Shown here: piece by piece, positions 25,201-37,606 of the stretch
How positions within the stretch are numbered: the first letter of the stretch is position 1
Layout: every line of letters starts with the position of its first letter
Assembly: GCA_030533445.1 (NCBI GenBank)
Contig: CM060072.1
Location: 27,295,766 to 27,359,765 of the forward strand
Direction: 5' to 3'
DNA: 64,000 nt
Origin: Cyprinodon diabolis
Lineage: Eukaryota; Chordata; Actinopteri; Cyprinodontiformes; Cyprinodontidae
Made by a program: the position numbers and the translations under genes
The notes under the pieces: generated by a model
Database searches by the model: none
What the model saw: the letters and a program-made list of their open reading frames with translations, nothing else
What the model was told of the DNA's origin: nothing

Positions 25201-25998
25201 CCCTGTTGTGAAATCACTGACCTCTTTTCAAAAAATTGTATAAAATCAGCCTTTTATCCAAATGAGCTAATACTTTCAAAATACGTTCTTTACAAAGCCT
25301 GCTGTAAGCTGGTTACAATAGCAAAGCGCTTCTTTGAAGTCTGTCACTCTGATTTTTCAAAAGTTTGTGTTAACAGGAAATTGTTGTATCGCAAAAAGTT
25401 TTATAGCAATCCTAGCCAAATTTGGAACAGTTATTTATCCTTTGATTATAGAAAAGACTGCCAAGTTTGGCGTAAATCTATGCATGTTTGAGCATCTTAT
25501 GAGGTTTTCAACTGCCGCAGTATAAGGCATTCACGTTTAAAGATTTTTCTTTCTTTAAATTATTTAATAAATCATCTAAAAAAAATCTAGGACATGCGAG
25601 ATGTGTTCCTTGACATTTGCGATTTTTTTCGGGATTTTATTGCAAACTATGGATTTTTAATGATTTTTTTTGTTTTGAGTAGGGTGTATTACCGCTAACC
25701 GTGGATTTTGGCGGTGGTGTTTCTCCATCTTTTGAACATATACTTTTGACCCACCACCTGAGATGGCCGCAGCATCTATCTCACAGATGAGATTCATCCC
25801 AGATATTATATTTTATCCCTAGTTTAACCCTTCCTGACCAAAGCTGTGGTTGTCTCAGCAGGCCCAGAGGTAAAGCGTGGAACCCATTTTGCTGGGTCGG
25901 GAGGAGCAAGAAGGAGGCGGTCGCTTGGTTCCCGCGGTCGCAGCATACCAGGCGGTGCGAGCTGCGAGGGCCGCCCAATGCCACTTGTGGCTTTAATT
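22001..25998 (+). repeat. Array unit 7, class A, mosaic with long B
   Basis: The unit opens with four hairpin cassettes (22001, 22062, 22117, 22178), the most of any unit. The front half and the first 508-bp module are A type. From within the second module (about 24740-24840) to near 25600 the sequence mostly follows long-B modules 3 and 4 (GGCCTACATC, TTCTGGATTTTATTTC, CTTTGAAGTC). It then returns to A-like sequence before the terminal segment. This is a conversion or crossover mosaic. Confidence 0.9.
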
Positions 25999-28900
25999 AT
26001 TATTACGATTCTTGTAGCACTTTGAACGCATTTTACGGGGACTTCGCATATTCAAAAACTCAGGAAAACGTGGCAGTAAATTGTCCCCCGCGTGAAATAG
26101 CCGGTCTATAATAGAATCAAAAATGGCCGCCCCCAAATTACGCCACAGCGCCCCCTAACGTGAGTTGGGGGAAACTGTAAGTCCCAGAGATCTGAATTTT
26201 GGCACACAGGTAGATCTCCTCAAATCATGAAAAAAAGTCTCTTGGAGGTATGCCCTAAAACCCACAGGAAGTCAGCCATTTTGGGTCAAAGTGCGATTTT
26301 TGGCCATTTTTCATTTTCGCTCATGTCGAACTTTAACGAACTCCTCCTAGGGATTATGAGCTATCGGCTTCAAACTCGGTCATTATGCAGTTAAGGCATT
26401 GGAGATTAAAAGTTATCAAAGGTTTTCGTTTTTGAGCATGTTTAAGGGGTCCCCAGGGGCCCCAAAGTTAGGCTACTTTTGAAGAATTTCAAAGTTGAAT
26501 AACTTTTACAAAAAAAATTCAAATCAAACCAAGTTTGGCAGTAAGGAGCCCCTTTGGGTGCTTGACCATACTGGATGGTCAAATGATGACATCATCTAAG
26601 CCCCGCCCCCTAAGGGAAGAAAGTTACTTTTTTCACTTGGGAGGGTCCCTTTCACTCATTTTAAACACCAGCACCTTGAAACTTTGTCAGATGATAGAAA
26701 ACAGGTTGGTCTAACTTCGTTTAAAGCACAGAGAGTCTGAGTTAAATGGTGTTGCCGTGGCACCATGGCGAAGTGAGGCGTTTCGCCATGAAAATACGAT
26801 TGGCTCTCATTTCCTCAATAATAATCAGATCTGCACCAAAATAACAAGAGATGATCCTAGTCCAACTCCCAACAGGAATCCAGAGCAATATTTTGTGGGC
26901 GGGGCTTAATTTCCCTACAGCGCCCCCTAGAAATAACAAACTTCAAACCATCAGCCCCAAGCCGTTTTTAGTCCAGGAATATTGAAACTTTGAACACATT
27001 TGCATCTCATCAGGCCCCAACTAAAAGCCTCTTGAAGACACGGTCTAAACCCCACCGGAAGTCGGCCATTTTGAATTACATTTTACCCTGTTGTGAAATC
27101 ACAGACCTCTTTTCAAAAAATTGTATAAAATCAGCCTTTTATCCAAATGAGCTAAAACTTTCAAAATACGTTCTTTACAAAGCCTGCTATAAGCTGGTTA
27201 CAATAGTAAAGCGCTTCTTTAAAGTCCGTCACTCTGATTTTTCAAAAGTTTGCGTTCTCGCCTAATAGTTGGTCAAGTGGACAGATAATGCCAGGAAATA
27301 ATTCAGCCCCTAGCCATGCTCGTTCCTAGGATAATAAAACTGGGCACACATCTGTATGAGCTCTCCACCTACAAAAAGTTTCATTGGAGCCATGGTCTAA
27401 ACCTCTCATGAAGTCGGCCATTTTTAATCAAACGGCACCCTTATGAAAATAGAATCACTATGTTAAAATATTTCTAAAAAATCAGTCGTTTTCCTAAAAG
27501 AGCTAGGACTTTTGGAATATATTCCTCTAATCGCTACTGGTTTGATGGTAAACACAGCATAGCTCTTCTTAAAAGTCCGTCACTCTGATTTTTCACAATT
27601 TTTTGTTAACAGGAAATTGTTGTATCTCAAAAAGTTTTATAGCAATCGTAGCCAAATTTGGTACAGTTATTTATCCTTTGATTATAGAAAAGACTGCCAA
27701 GTTTGGCGTGAATCTATGCATGTTTGAGCATCTTATGGGGTTTTCAACTGCCGCAGTATATGGCATTCAAGTTTAAAGATTTTTCTTTCTTTAAATTATT
27801 TAATAAATCATCTAAAAAAAATCTAGGATATGCAAGATGTGTTCCTTGACATTTGTGATTTTTTTCGGGATTTTATTGCAAACTATGGATTTTTAATGAT
27901 TTTTTTTGTTTTGAGTAGAGTCGGCCATTTTGAATTACATTTTACCCTGTTGTGAAATCACGGACCTCTTTTCAAAAAATTGTATAAAATCAGCCTTTTA
28001 TCCAAATGAGCTAATACTTTCAAAATACGTTCTTTACAAAGCCTGCTGTAAGCTGGTTACAATAGCAAAGCGCTTCTTTAAAGTCTGTCACTCTGATTTT
28101 TCACAAGTTTGTGTTAACAGGAAATTGTTGTATCGCAAAAAGTTTTATAGCAATCCTAGCCAAATTTGGAACAGTTATTTATCCTTTGATTATAGAAAAG
28201 ACTGCCAAGTTTGGCGTAAATCTATGCATGTTTGAGCATCTTATGAGGTTTTCAACTGCCGCAGTATAAGGCATTCACGTTTAAAGATTTTTCTTTCTTT
28301 AAATTATTTAATAAATCATCTAAAAAAAATCTAGGACATGCGAGATGTGTTCCTTGACATTTGCGATTTTTTTCGGGATTTTATTGCAAACTATGGATTT
28401 TTAATGATTTCTGTTGTTTTGAGTAGAGTCGGCCATTTTGAATTACATTTCACCCTGTTGTGAAATCACTGACCTCTTTTCCAAAATTTTTATAAAATCA
28501 GCCTTTTATCCAAATGAGCTAATACTTTCAAAATACGTTCTTTACAAAGCCTGCTGTAAGCTGGTTACAATAGCAAAGCGCTTCTTTAAAGTCTGTCACT
28601 CTGATTTTTCAAAAGTTTGTGTTAACAGGAAATTGTTGTATCGCTAAATTTTTTATAGCAATCCTAGCCAAATTTGGAACATTTATTTATCCTTTGATTA
28701 TAGAAAAGACTGCCAAGTGTGGCCTAAATCTATGCATGTTTGAGCATCTTATGAGGTTTTCAACTGCCGCAGTATAAGGCATTCACGTTTAAAGATTTTT
28801 CTTTCTTTAAATTATTGAATAAATCATCTAAAAAAAATCTAGGACATGCGAGATGTGTTCCTTGACATTTGCGATTTTTTTCGGGATTTTATTGCAAACT

Positions 28901-29758
28901 ATGGATTTTTAATGATTTTTTTTGTTTTGAGTAGAGTCGGCCATTTTGAATTACATTTCACCCTGTTGTGAAATCACTGACCTCTTTTCAAAAAATTTTA
29001 TAAAATCAGCCTTTTATCCAAATGAGCTAATACTTTCAAAATACGTTCTTTACAAAGCCTGCTGTAAGCTGGTTACAATAGCAAAGCGCTTCTTTAAAGT
29101 CTGTCACTCTGATTTTTCAAAAGTTTGTGTTAACAGGAAATTGTTGTATCGCAAAAAGTTTTATAGCAATCCTAGCCAAATTTGGAACAGTTATTTATCC
29201 TTTGATTATAGAAAAGACTGCCAAGTTTGGCGTAAATCTATGCATGTTTGAGCATCTTATGAGGTTTTCAACTGCCGCAGTATAAGGCATTCACGTTTAA
29301 AGATTTTTCTTTCTTTAAATTATTTAATAAATCATCTAAAAAAAATCTAGGACATGCGAGATGTGTTCCTTGACATTTGCGATTTTTTTCGGGATTTTAT
29401 TGCAAACTATGGATTTTTAATGATTTTTTTTGTTTTGAGTAGGGTGTATTACCGCTAACCGTGGATTTTGGCGGTGGTGTTTCTCCATCTTTTGAACATA
29501 TACTTTTGACCCACCACCTGAGATGGCCGCAGCATCTATCTCACAGATGAGATTCATCCCAGATATTATATTTTATCCCTAGTTTAACCCTTCCTGACCA
29601 AAGCTGTGGTTGTCTCAGCAGGCCCAGAGGTAAAGCGTGGAACCCATTTTGCTGGGTCGGGAGGAGCAAGAAGGAGGCGGTCGCTTGGTTCCCGCGGTCG
29701 CAGCATACCAGGCGGTGCGAGCTGCGAGGGCCGCCCAATGCCACTTGTGGCTTTAATT
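25999..29758 (+). repeat. Array unit 8, class A
   Basis: This A unit has a short ATT tract, no cassette and three 508-bp modules at about 27917-29440. It is the best intact comparator for the deleted unit 9. It uses AGGATATGCAAGATG near 27825 where units 1 and 2 have AGGATATGCATGATG. Confidence 0.92.
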
Positions 29759-32700
29759 ATTATTATTATTACGATTCTTGTAGCACTTTGAACGCATTTT
29801 ACGGGGACTTCGCATATTCAAAAACTCAGGAAAACGTGGCAGTAAATTGTCCCCCGCGTGAAATAGCCGGTCTATAATAGAATCAAAAATGGCCGCCCCC
29901 AAATTACGCCACAGCGCCCCCTAACGTGAGTTGGGGGAAACTGTAAGTCCCAGAGATCTGAATTTTGGCACACAGGTAGATCTCCTCAAATCATGAAAAA
30001 AAGTCTCTTGGAGGTATGCCCTAAAACCCACAGGAAGTCAGCCATTTTGGGTCAAAGTGCGATTTTTGGCCATTTTTCATTTTCGCTCATGTCGAACTTT
30101 AACGAACTCCTCCTAGGGATTATGAGCTATCGGCTTCAAACTCGGTCATTATGCAGTTAAGGCATTGGAGATTAAAAGTTATCAAAGGTTTTCGTTTTTG
30201 AGCATGTTTAAGGGGTCCCCAGGGGCCCCAAAGTTAGGCTACTTTTGAAGAATTTCAAAGTTGAATAACTTTTACAAAAAAAATTCAAATCAAACCAAGT
30301 TTGGCAGTAAGGAGCCCCTTTGGGTGCTTGACCATACTGGATGGTCAAATGATGACATCATCTAAGCCCCGCCCCCTAAGGGAAGAAAGTTACTTTTTTC
30401 ACTTGGGAGGGTCCCTTTCACTCATTTTAAACACCAGCACCTTGAAACTTTGTCAGATGATAGAAAACAGGTTGGTCTAACTTCGTTTAAAGCACAGAGA
30501 GTCTGAGTTAAATGGTGTTGCCGTGGCACCATGGCGAAGTGAGGCGTTTCGCCATGAAAATACGATTGGCTCTCATTTCCTCAATAATAATCAGATCTGC
30601 ACCAAAATAACAAGAGATGATCCTAGTCCAACTCCCAACAGGAATCCAGAGCAATATTTTGTGGGCGGGGCTTAATTTCCCTACAGCGCCCCCTAGAAAT
30701 AACAAACTTCAAACCATCAGCCCCAAGCCGTTTTTAGTCCAGGAATATTGAAACTTTGAACACATTTGCATCTCATCAGGCCCCAACTAAAAGCCTCTTG
30801 AAGACACGGTCTAAACCCCACCGGAAGTCGGCCATTTTGAATTACATTTTACCCTGTTGTGAAATCACAGACCTCTTTTCAAAAAATTGTATAAAATCAG
30901 CCTTTTATCCAAATGAGCTAAAACTTTCAAAATACGTTCTTTACAAAGCCTGCTATAAGCTGGTTACAATAGTAAAGCGCTTCTTTAAAGTCCGTCACTC
31001 TGATTTTTCAAAAGTTTGCGTTCTCGCCTAATAGTTGGTCAAGTGGACAGATAATGCCAGGAAATAATTCAGCCCCTAGCCATGCTCGTTCCTAGGATAA
31101 TAAAACTGGGCACACATCTGTATGAGCTCTCCACCTACAAAAAGTTTCATTGGAGCCATGGTCTAAACCTCTCATGAAGTCGGCCATTTTTAATCAAACG
31201 GCACCCTTATGAAAATAGAATCACTATGTTAAAATATTTCTAAAAAATCAGTCGTTTTCCTAAAAGAGCTAGGACTTTTGGAATATATTCCTCTAATCGC
31301 TACTGGTTTGATGGTAAACACAGCATAGCTCTTCTTAAAAGTCCGTCACTCTGATTTTTCACAATTTTTTGTTAACAGGAAATTGTTGTATCTCAAAAAG
31401 TTTTATAGCAATCGTAGCCAAATTTGGTACAGTTATTTATCCTTTGATTATAGAAAAGACTGCCAAGTTTGGCGTGAATCTATGCATGTTTGAGCATCTT
31501 ATGGGGTTTTCAACTGCCGCAGTATATGGCATTCAAGTTTAAAGATTTTTCTTTCTTTAAATTATTTAATAAATCATCTAAAAAAAATCTAGGATATGCA
31601 TGATGTGTTCCTTGACATTTGTGATTTTTTTCGGGATTTTATTGCAAACTATGGATTTTTAATGATTTTTTTTGTTTTGAGTAGAGTCGGCCATTTTGAA
31701 TTACATTTTACCCTGTTGTGAAATCACGGACCTCTTTTCAAAAAATTGTATAAAATCAGCCTTTTATCCAAATGAGCTAATACTTTCAAAATACGTTCTT
31801 TACAAAGCCTGCTGTAAGCTGGTTACAATAGCAAAGCGCTTCTTTAAAGTCTGTCACTCTGATTTTTCACAAGTTTGTGTTAACAGGAAATTGTTGTATC
31901 GCAAAAAGTTTTATAGCAATCCTAGCCAAATTTGGAACAGTTATTTATCCTTTGATTATAGAAAAGACTGCCAAGTTTGGCGTAAATCTATGCATGTTTG
32001 AGCATCTTATGAGGTTTTCAACTGCCGCAGTATAAGGCATTCACGTTTAAAGATTTTTCTTTCTTTAAATTATTTAATAAATCATCTAAAAAAAATCTAG
32101 GACATGCGAGATGTGTTCCTTGACATTTGCGATTTTTTTCGGGATTTTATTGCAAACTATGGATTTTTAATGATTTCTGTTGTTTTGAGTAGAGTCGGCC
32201 ATTTTGAATTACATTTCACCCTGTTGTGAAATCACTGACCTCTTTTCCAAAATTTTTATAAAATCAGCCTTTTATCCAAATGAGCTAATACTTTCAAAAT
32301 ACGTTCTTTACAAAGCCTGCTGTAAGCTGGTTACAATAGCAAAGCGCTTCTTTAAAGTCTGTCACTCTGATTTTTCAAAAGTTTGTGTTAACAGGAAATT
32401 GTTGTATCGCTAAATTTTTTATAGCAATCCTAGCCAAATTTGGAACATTTATTTATCCTTTGATTATAGAAAAGACTGCCAAGTGTGGCAGACTGCCAAG
32501 TGTTGCGATTTTTTTCGGGATTTTATTGCAAACTATGGATTTTTAATGATTTTTTTTGTTTTGAGTAGGGTGTATTACCGCTAACCGTGGATTTTGGCGG
32601 TGGTGTTTCTCCATCTTTTGAACATATACTTTTGACCCACCACCTGAGATGGCCGCAGCATCTATCTCACAGATGAGATTCATCCCAGATATTATATTTT

Positions 32701-32881
32701 ATCCCTAGTTTAACCCTTCCTGACCAAAGCTGTGGTTGTCTCAGCAGGCCCAGAGGTAAAGCGTGGAACCCATTTTGCTGGGTCGGGAGGAGCAAGAAGG
32801 AGGCGGTCGCTTGGTTCCCGCGGTCGCAGCATACCAGGCGGTGCGAGCTGCGAGGGCCGCCCAATGCCACTTGTGGCTTTA

Positions 32882-32884
<3 letters not shown>
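29759..32884 (+). repeat. Array unit 9, class A, internally deleted
   Basis: The A-type body is intact to about 32489. About 650 bp are then missing relative to unit 8: the end of module 2 and nearly all of module 3. The join at 32490-32505 carries a 14-bp filler, AGACTGCCAAGTGT, which copies the sequence immediately to its left. The terminal segment resumes normally. Confidence 0.92.
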
Positions 32885-32917
<33 letters not shown>

Positions 32918-35900
32918 TTTCTTTTCTCACTTCAAACGCATTTTACGGGGACTTCGCATATTCAAAAACTCAGGAAAACGTGGCAGTAAATTGTCCCCCG
33001 CGTGAAATAGCCGGTCTATAATGGAATCCAAAATGGCCGCCCCCAAATTACGCCACAGCGCCCCCTAACGTGAGTTGGGGGAAACTGTAAGTCCCAGAGA
33101 TTTGAACTTTGGCACACAGGTAGATCACCTCAAATCATGAAAAAAGTCTCTTGGAGGTATGCCCTAAAACCCACAGGAAGTCAGCCATTTTGGGTCAAAG
33201 TGCGATTTTTGGCCATTTTTCATTTTCGCTCATGTCGAACTTTAACGAACTCCTCCTAGGGATAATGAGCTATCGGCTTCAAACTCGGTCATTATGCAGT
33301 TAAGGCATTGGAGATTAAAAGTTATCAAAGGTTTTCGTTTTTGAGCATGTTTAAGGGGTCCCCAGGGGCCCCAAAGTTAGGGCACTTTTGAAGAATTTCA
33401 AAGTGGAATAACTTTTACAAAAAAAGTTCAAATCAAACCAAGTTAGGCAGTAAGGAGCCCCTTTGGGTGCTTGACCATACTGGATGGTCAAATGATGACA
33501 TCATCTAAGCCCCGCCCCCTAAGGGAAGAAAGTCACTTTTTTCACTTGGGAGGGTCCCTTTCAGTCATATTAAACACCAGCACCTTGAAACTTTGTCAGA
33601 TGATAGAAAACATGTTGGTCTAACTTCGTTTAAAGCACAAAGATTTTGAGTTAAATGGTGTTGCTATGGTGACCCGGCAAAGTCAGGTGTTTCGCCGTGA
33701 TCATACTTTTGGCTCTCATCTCCTCATAGATCCTTCAATCTGCACCAAAGTCACTAGGATGGAACTTGGTCCAAGCCCACACAAGAATCTAGGCCAATAA
33801 TCGATGGGCGTGGCTTACTTTCTATACAGCGCCCCCTAGAAAAACTAAAACGACCAGCCCCAAGCCATGCAATGACTTAGGATTATGAAAGTTGGCACAC
33901 ATGTTAAACACCCCAGGACCTACAAAAAAGCCTCTTGGACCCATGGTCTAAACCCCACAGGAAGTCGGCCATTTTTGATTGAAGTTCAAATTTTCACCGT
34001 AATTTTGCACTTTATAGCCTCTATATTTGAACGAACTCCTCCTACAGCTTTTGAGTCACAGGCTTCAAACTAACTCCAACTTGACTTGAGGCATTGGGGA
34101 TCAAAATTTATCAAAGGAATTTTTCTACATCAAAGCATGTGGGCGTGGCCAGGCGTCAAACTTGGTCATTAGGCAGGGAAACAAAGGGTAAGCCCCGTGC
34201 CATGTTATGACTGAGAGTTCTGAAACTTGGACCACTTATGTAACCCCTCAGGACCTACAAAAAAGTCTCTTGGGGCCATGGTCCAAATCACACAGGAAGT
34301 CGGCCATTTTGAATCAAAGAAATCCCTTTGCTTTCTTACCTTTGTGACCTATTTGAGCGAACTCCTCCTAGAGCTTTTGAGTTACACACTTTATATTCAC
34401 CGTATAATGACTTGAGACATTGGGGATCAAAAGTTATCAAAGGAATTTTTCTAAATCAAAGCATGTGGGCGTGGCCAAGCGCCAAACTTGGTCATTAGGC
34501 AGGGAAACAAAGGGTAAGCCCCGTGCCATGTTATGACTGAGAGTTCTGAAACTTGGACCACTTATGTAACCCCTCAGGACCTACAAAAAAGTCTCTTGGG
34601 CCCATGGTCTAAACCTCTCATGAAGTCGGCCATTTTGAATCAAACGTCACCCTTATGAAAATAGAATCACTATGTTAAAATATTTCTAAAAAATCAGTCG
34701 TTTTCCCAAAAGAGCTAGGACTTTTGGAATATATTCCTCTAATAGCTACTTGTATGACGGTAAACACAGCATAGCTCTTCTTAAAAGTCCGTCACTCTAA
34801 TTTTTCAAAAGTTTGTGTTAACAGGAAATTGTTGTATTTCAAAAAGTTTTATAGCAATCGTAGCCAAATTTGGAATAGTTATTTATCCTTTGATTATAGA
34901 AAAGACTGCCAAGTTTGGCATGAATCTATGCATGTTTGAGCATCTTATGGGGTTTTCAACTGCCGCAGTATATGGCATTCAAGTTTAAAGATTTTTCTTT
35001 CTTTAAATTATTTCATAAATCATCTAAAAAAAATCTAGGACATGCAAGATGTGTTCCTTGACATTTGCGATTTTTTTCGGGATTTTATTGCAAACTATGG
35101 ATTTTTTATGATTTTTTTTGTTTTGAGTAGAGTCGGCCATTTTGAATTACATTTCACCCTGTTGTGAAATCACGGACCTCTTTTCAAAAAATTGTATAAA
35201 ATCAGCCTTTTATCCAAATGAGCTAAAACTTTCAAAATACGTTCTTTACAAAGCCTGCTGTAAGCTGGTTACAATAGGAAAGCGCTTCTTTAAAGTCCGT
35301 CACTCTGATTTCTCAAAGGTTTGTGTTAGCAGGAAATTGTTGTATCTCAAAAAGTTTTATAGCAATCCTAGCCAAATTTGGAACATTTATTTATCCTTTG
35401 ATTATAGAAAAGACTGCCAAGTTTGGCGTGAATCTATGCATGTTTGAGCATCTTATGGGGTTTTCAACTGCCGCACTATAAGGCATTCACGTTTAAAGAT
35501 TTTTCTTTCTTTAAATTATTTAATAAATCATCTAAAAAAAATCTAGGACATGCGAGATGTGTTCCTTGACATTTGCGATTTTTTTCTGGATTTTATTTCA
35601 AAATATGGATTTTTTATGATTTTTTTTGTTTTGAGTAGAGTCGGCCATTTTGAATTACATTTCACCCTGTTGTGAAATCACGGACCTCTTTTCAAAAAAT
35701 TGTATAAAATCAGTCTTTTATCCAAATGAGCTAATACTTTCAAAATACGTTCTTTCCAAAGCCTGCTGTAAGCTGGTTACAATAGCAAAGCGCTTTTTTA
35801 AAGTCTGTCACTCCTATTTTTCAAAAGTTTGTGTTAACAGGAAATTGTTATATCGCAAAAAGTTTTATAGCAATCCTAGCCAAATTTGGAACAGTTATTT

Positions 35901-37478
35901 ATCCTTTGATTATAGAAAAGACTGCCAAGTTTGGCGTGAATCTATGCATGTTTGAGCATCTTATGGGGTTTTCAACTGCCGCAGTATATGGCATTCAAGT
36001 TTAAAGATTTTTCTTTCTTTAAATTATTTAATAAATCATCTAAAAAAAATCTAGGACATGCAAGATGTGTTCCTTGACATTTGTGATTTTTTTCGGGATT
36101 TTATTGCAAACTATGGATTTTTAATGATTTTTTTTGTTTTGAGTAGAGTCGGCCATTTTGAATTACATTTTACCCTGTTGTAAAATCACGGACCTCTTTT
36201 CAAAAAATTGTATAAAATCAGCCTTTTATCCAAATGAGCTAAAACTTTCAAAATACGTTCTTTACAAAGCCTGCTGTAAGCTGGTTACAATAGGAAAGCG
36301 CTTCTTTAAAGTCCGTCACTCTGATTTCTCAAAAGTTTGTGTTAACAGGAAATTGTTGTATCTCAAAAAGTTTTATAGCAATCCTAGCCAAATTTGGAAC
36401 ATTCATTTATCCTTTGATTATAGAAAAGACTGCCAAGTTTGGCGTACATCTATGCATGTTTGAGCATCTTATGGGGTTTTCAACTGCCGCAGTATAAGGC
36501 ATTCACGTTTAAAGATTTTTCTTTCTTTAAATTATTTAATAAATCATCTAAAAAAAATCTAGGACATGCGAGATGTGTTCCTTGACATTTGCGATTTTTT
36601 TCTGGATTTTATTTCAAAATATGGATTTTTTATGATTTTTTTTGTTTTGAGTAGAGTCGGCCATTTTGAATTACATTTCACCCTGTTGTGAAATCACGGA
36701 CCTCTTTTCAAAAAATTGTATAAAATCAGCCTTTTATCCAAATGAGCTAATACTTTCAAAATACGTTCTTTACAAAGCCTGCTGTAAGCTGGTTACAATA
36801 GCAAAGCGCTTCTTTGAAGTCTGTCACTCTGATTTTTCAAAAGTTTGTGTTAACAGGAAATTGTTGTATCGCAAAAAGTTTTATAGCAATCCTAGCCAAA
36901 TTTGGAACAGTTATTTATCCTTTGATTATAGAAAAGACTGCCAAGTTTGGCGTAAATCTATGCATGTTTGAGCATCTTATGAGGTTTTCAACTACCGCAG
37001 TATAAGGCATTCACGTTTAAAGATTTTTCTTTCTTTAAATTATTTAATAAATCATCTAAAAAAAATCTAGGACATGCGAGATGTGTTCCTTGACATTTGT
37101 GATTTTTTTCGGGATTTTATTGCAAACTATGGATTTTTAATGATTTTTTTTGTTTTGAGTAGGGTGTATTACCGCTAACCGTGGATTTTGGCAGTGGTGT
37201 TTCTCCATCTTTTGAACATATACTTTTGACCCACCACCTGAGATGGCCGCAGCATCTATCTCACAGATGAGATTCATCCCAGATATTATATTTTATCCCT
37301 AGTTTAACCCTTCCTGACCAAAGCTGTGGTTGTCTCAGCAGGCCCAGAGGTAAAGCGTGGAACCCATTTTGCTGGGTCGGGAGGAGCAAGAAGGAGGCGG
37401 TCGCTTGGTTCCCGCGGTCGCAGCATACCAGGCGGTGTGAGCTGCGAGGGCCGCCCAATGCCACTTGTGGCTTTAATT
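32885..37478 (+). repeat. Array unit 10, class B long
   Basis: This long B unit starts with an extended ATT tract without a cassette and has four 508-bp modules at about 35129-37160. It shares with unit 14 a one-base contraction in CATGAAAAAAGTCTC (near 33137) and the variant GGCGTACATC in module 3, so 10 and 14 are sister copies distinct from 4 and 5. Confidence 0.92.
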
Positions 37479-37606
37479 AGGCCCGAGCAGCAAAGTGCTG
37501 CGAAGGCCTATTGTATTTCGAAAGTTTCTTATTATTAGGCCCGAGCAGCAAAGTGCTGCGAAGGCCTATTGTATTTCGAAAGTTTCTTATTATTATTATT
37601 ATTACG
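37479..37606 (+). repeat. Two-copy hairpin cassette
   Basis: Cassettes at 37479 and 37537, both with the GTGCTG core, mark the unit 10/11 junction and lead to the A-type head. Confidence 0.85.
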
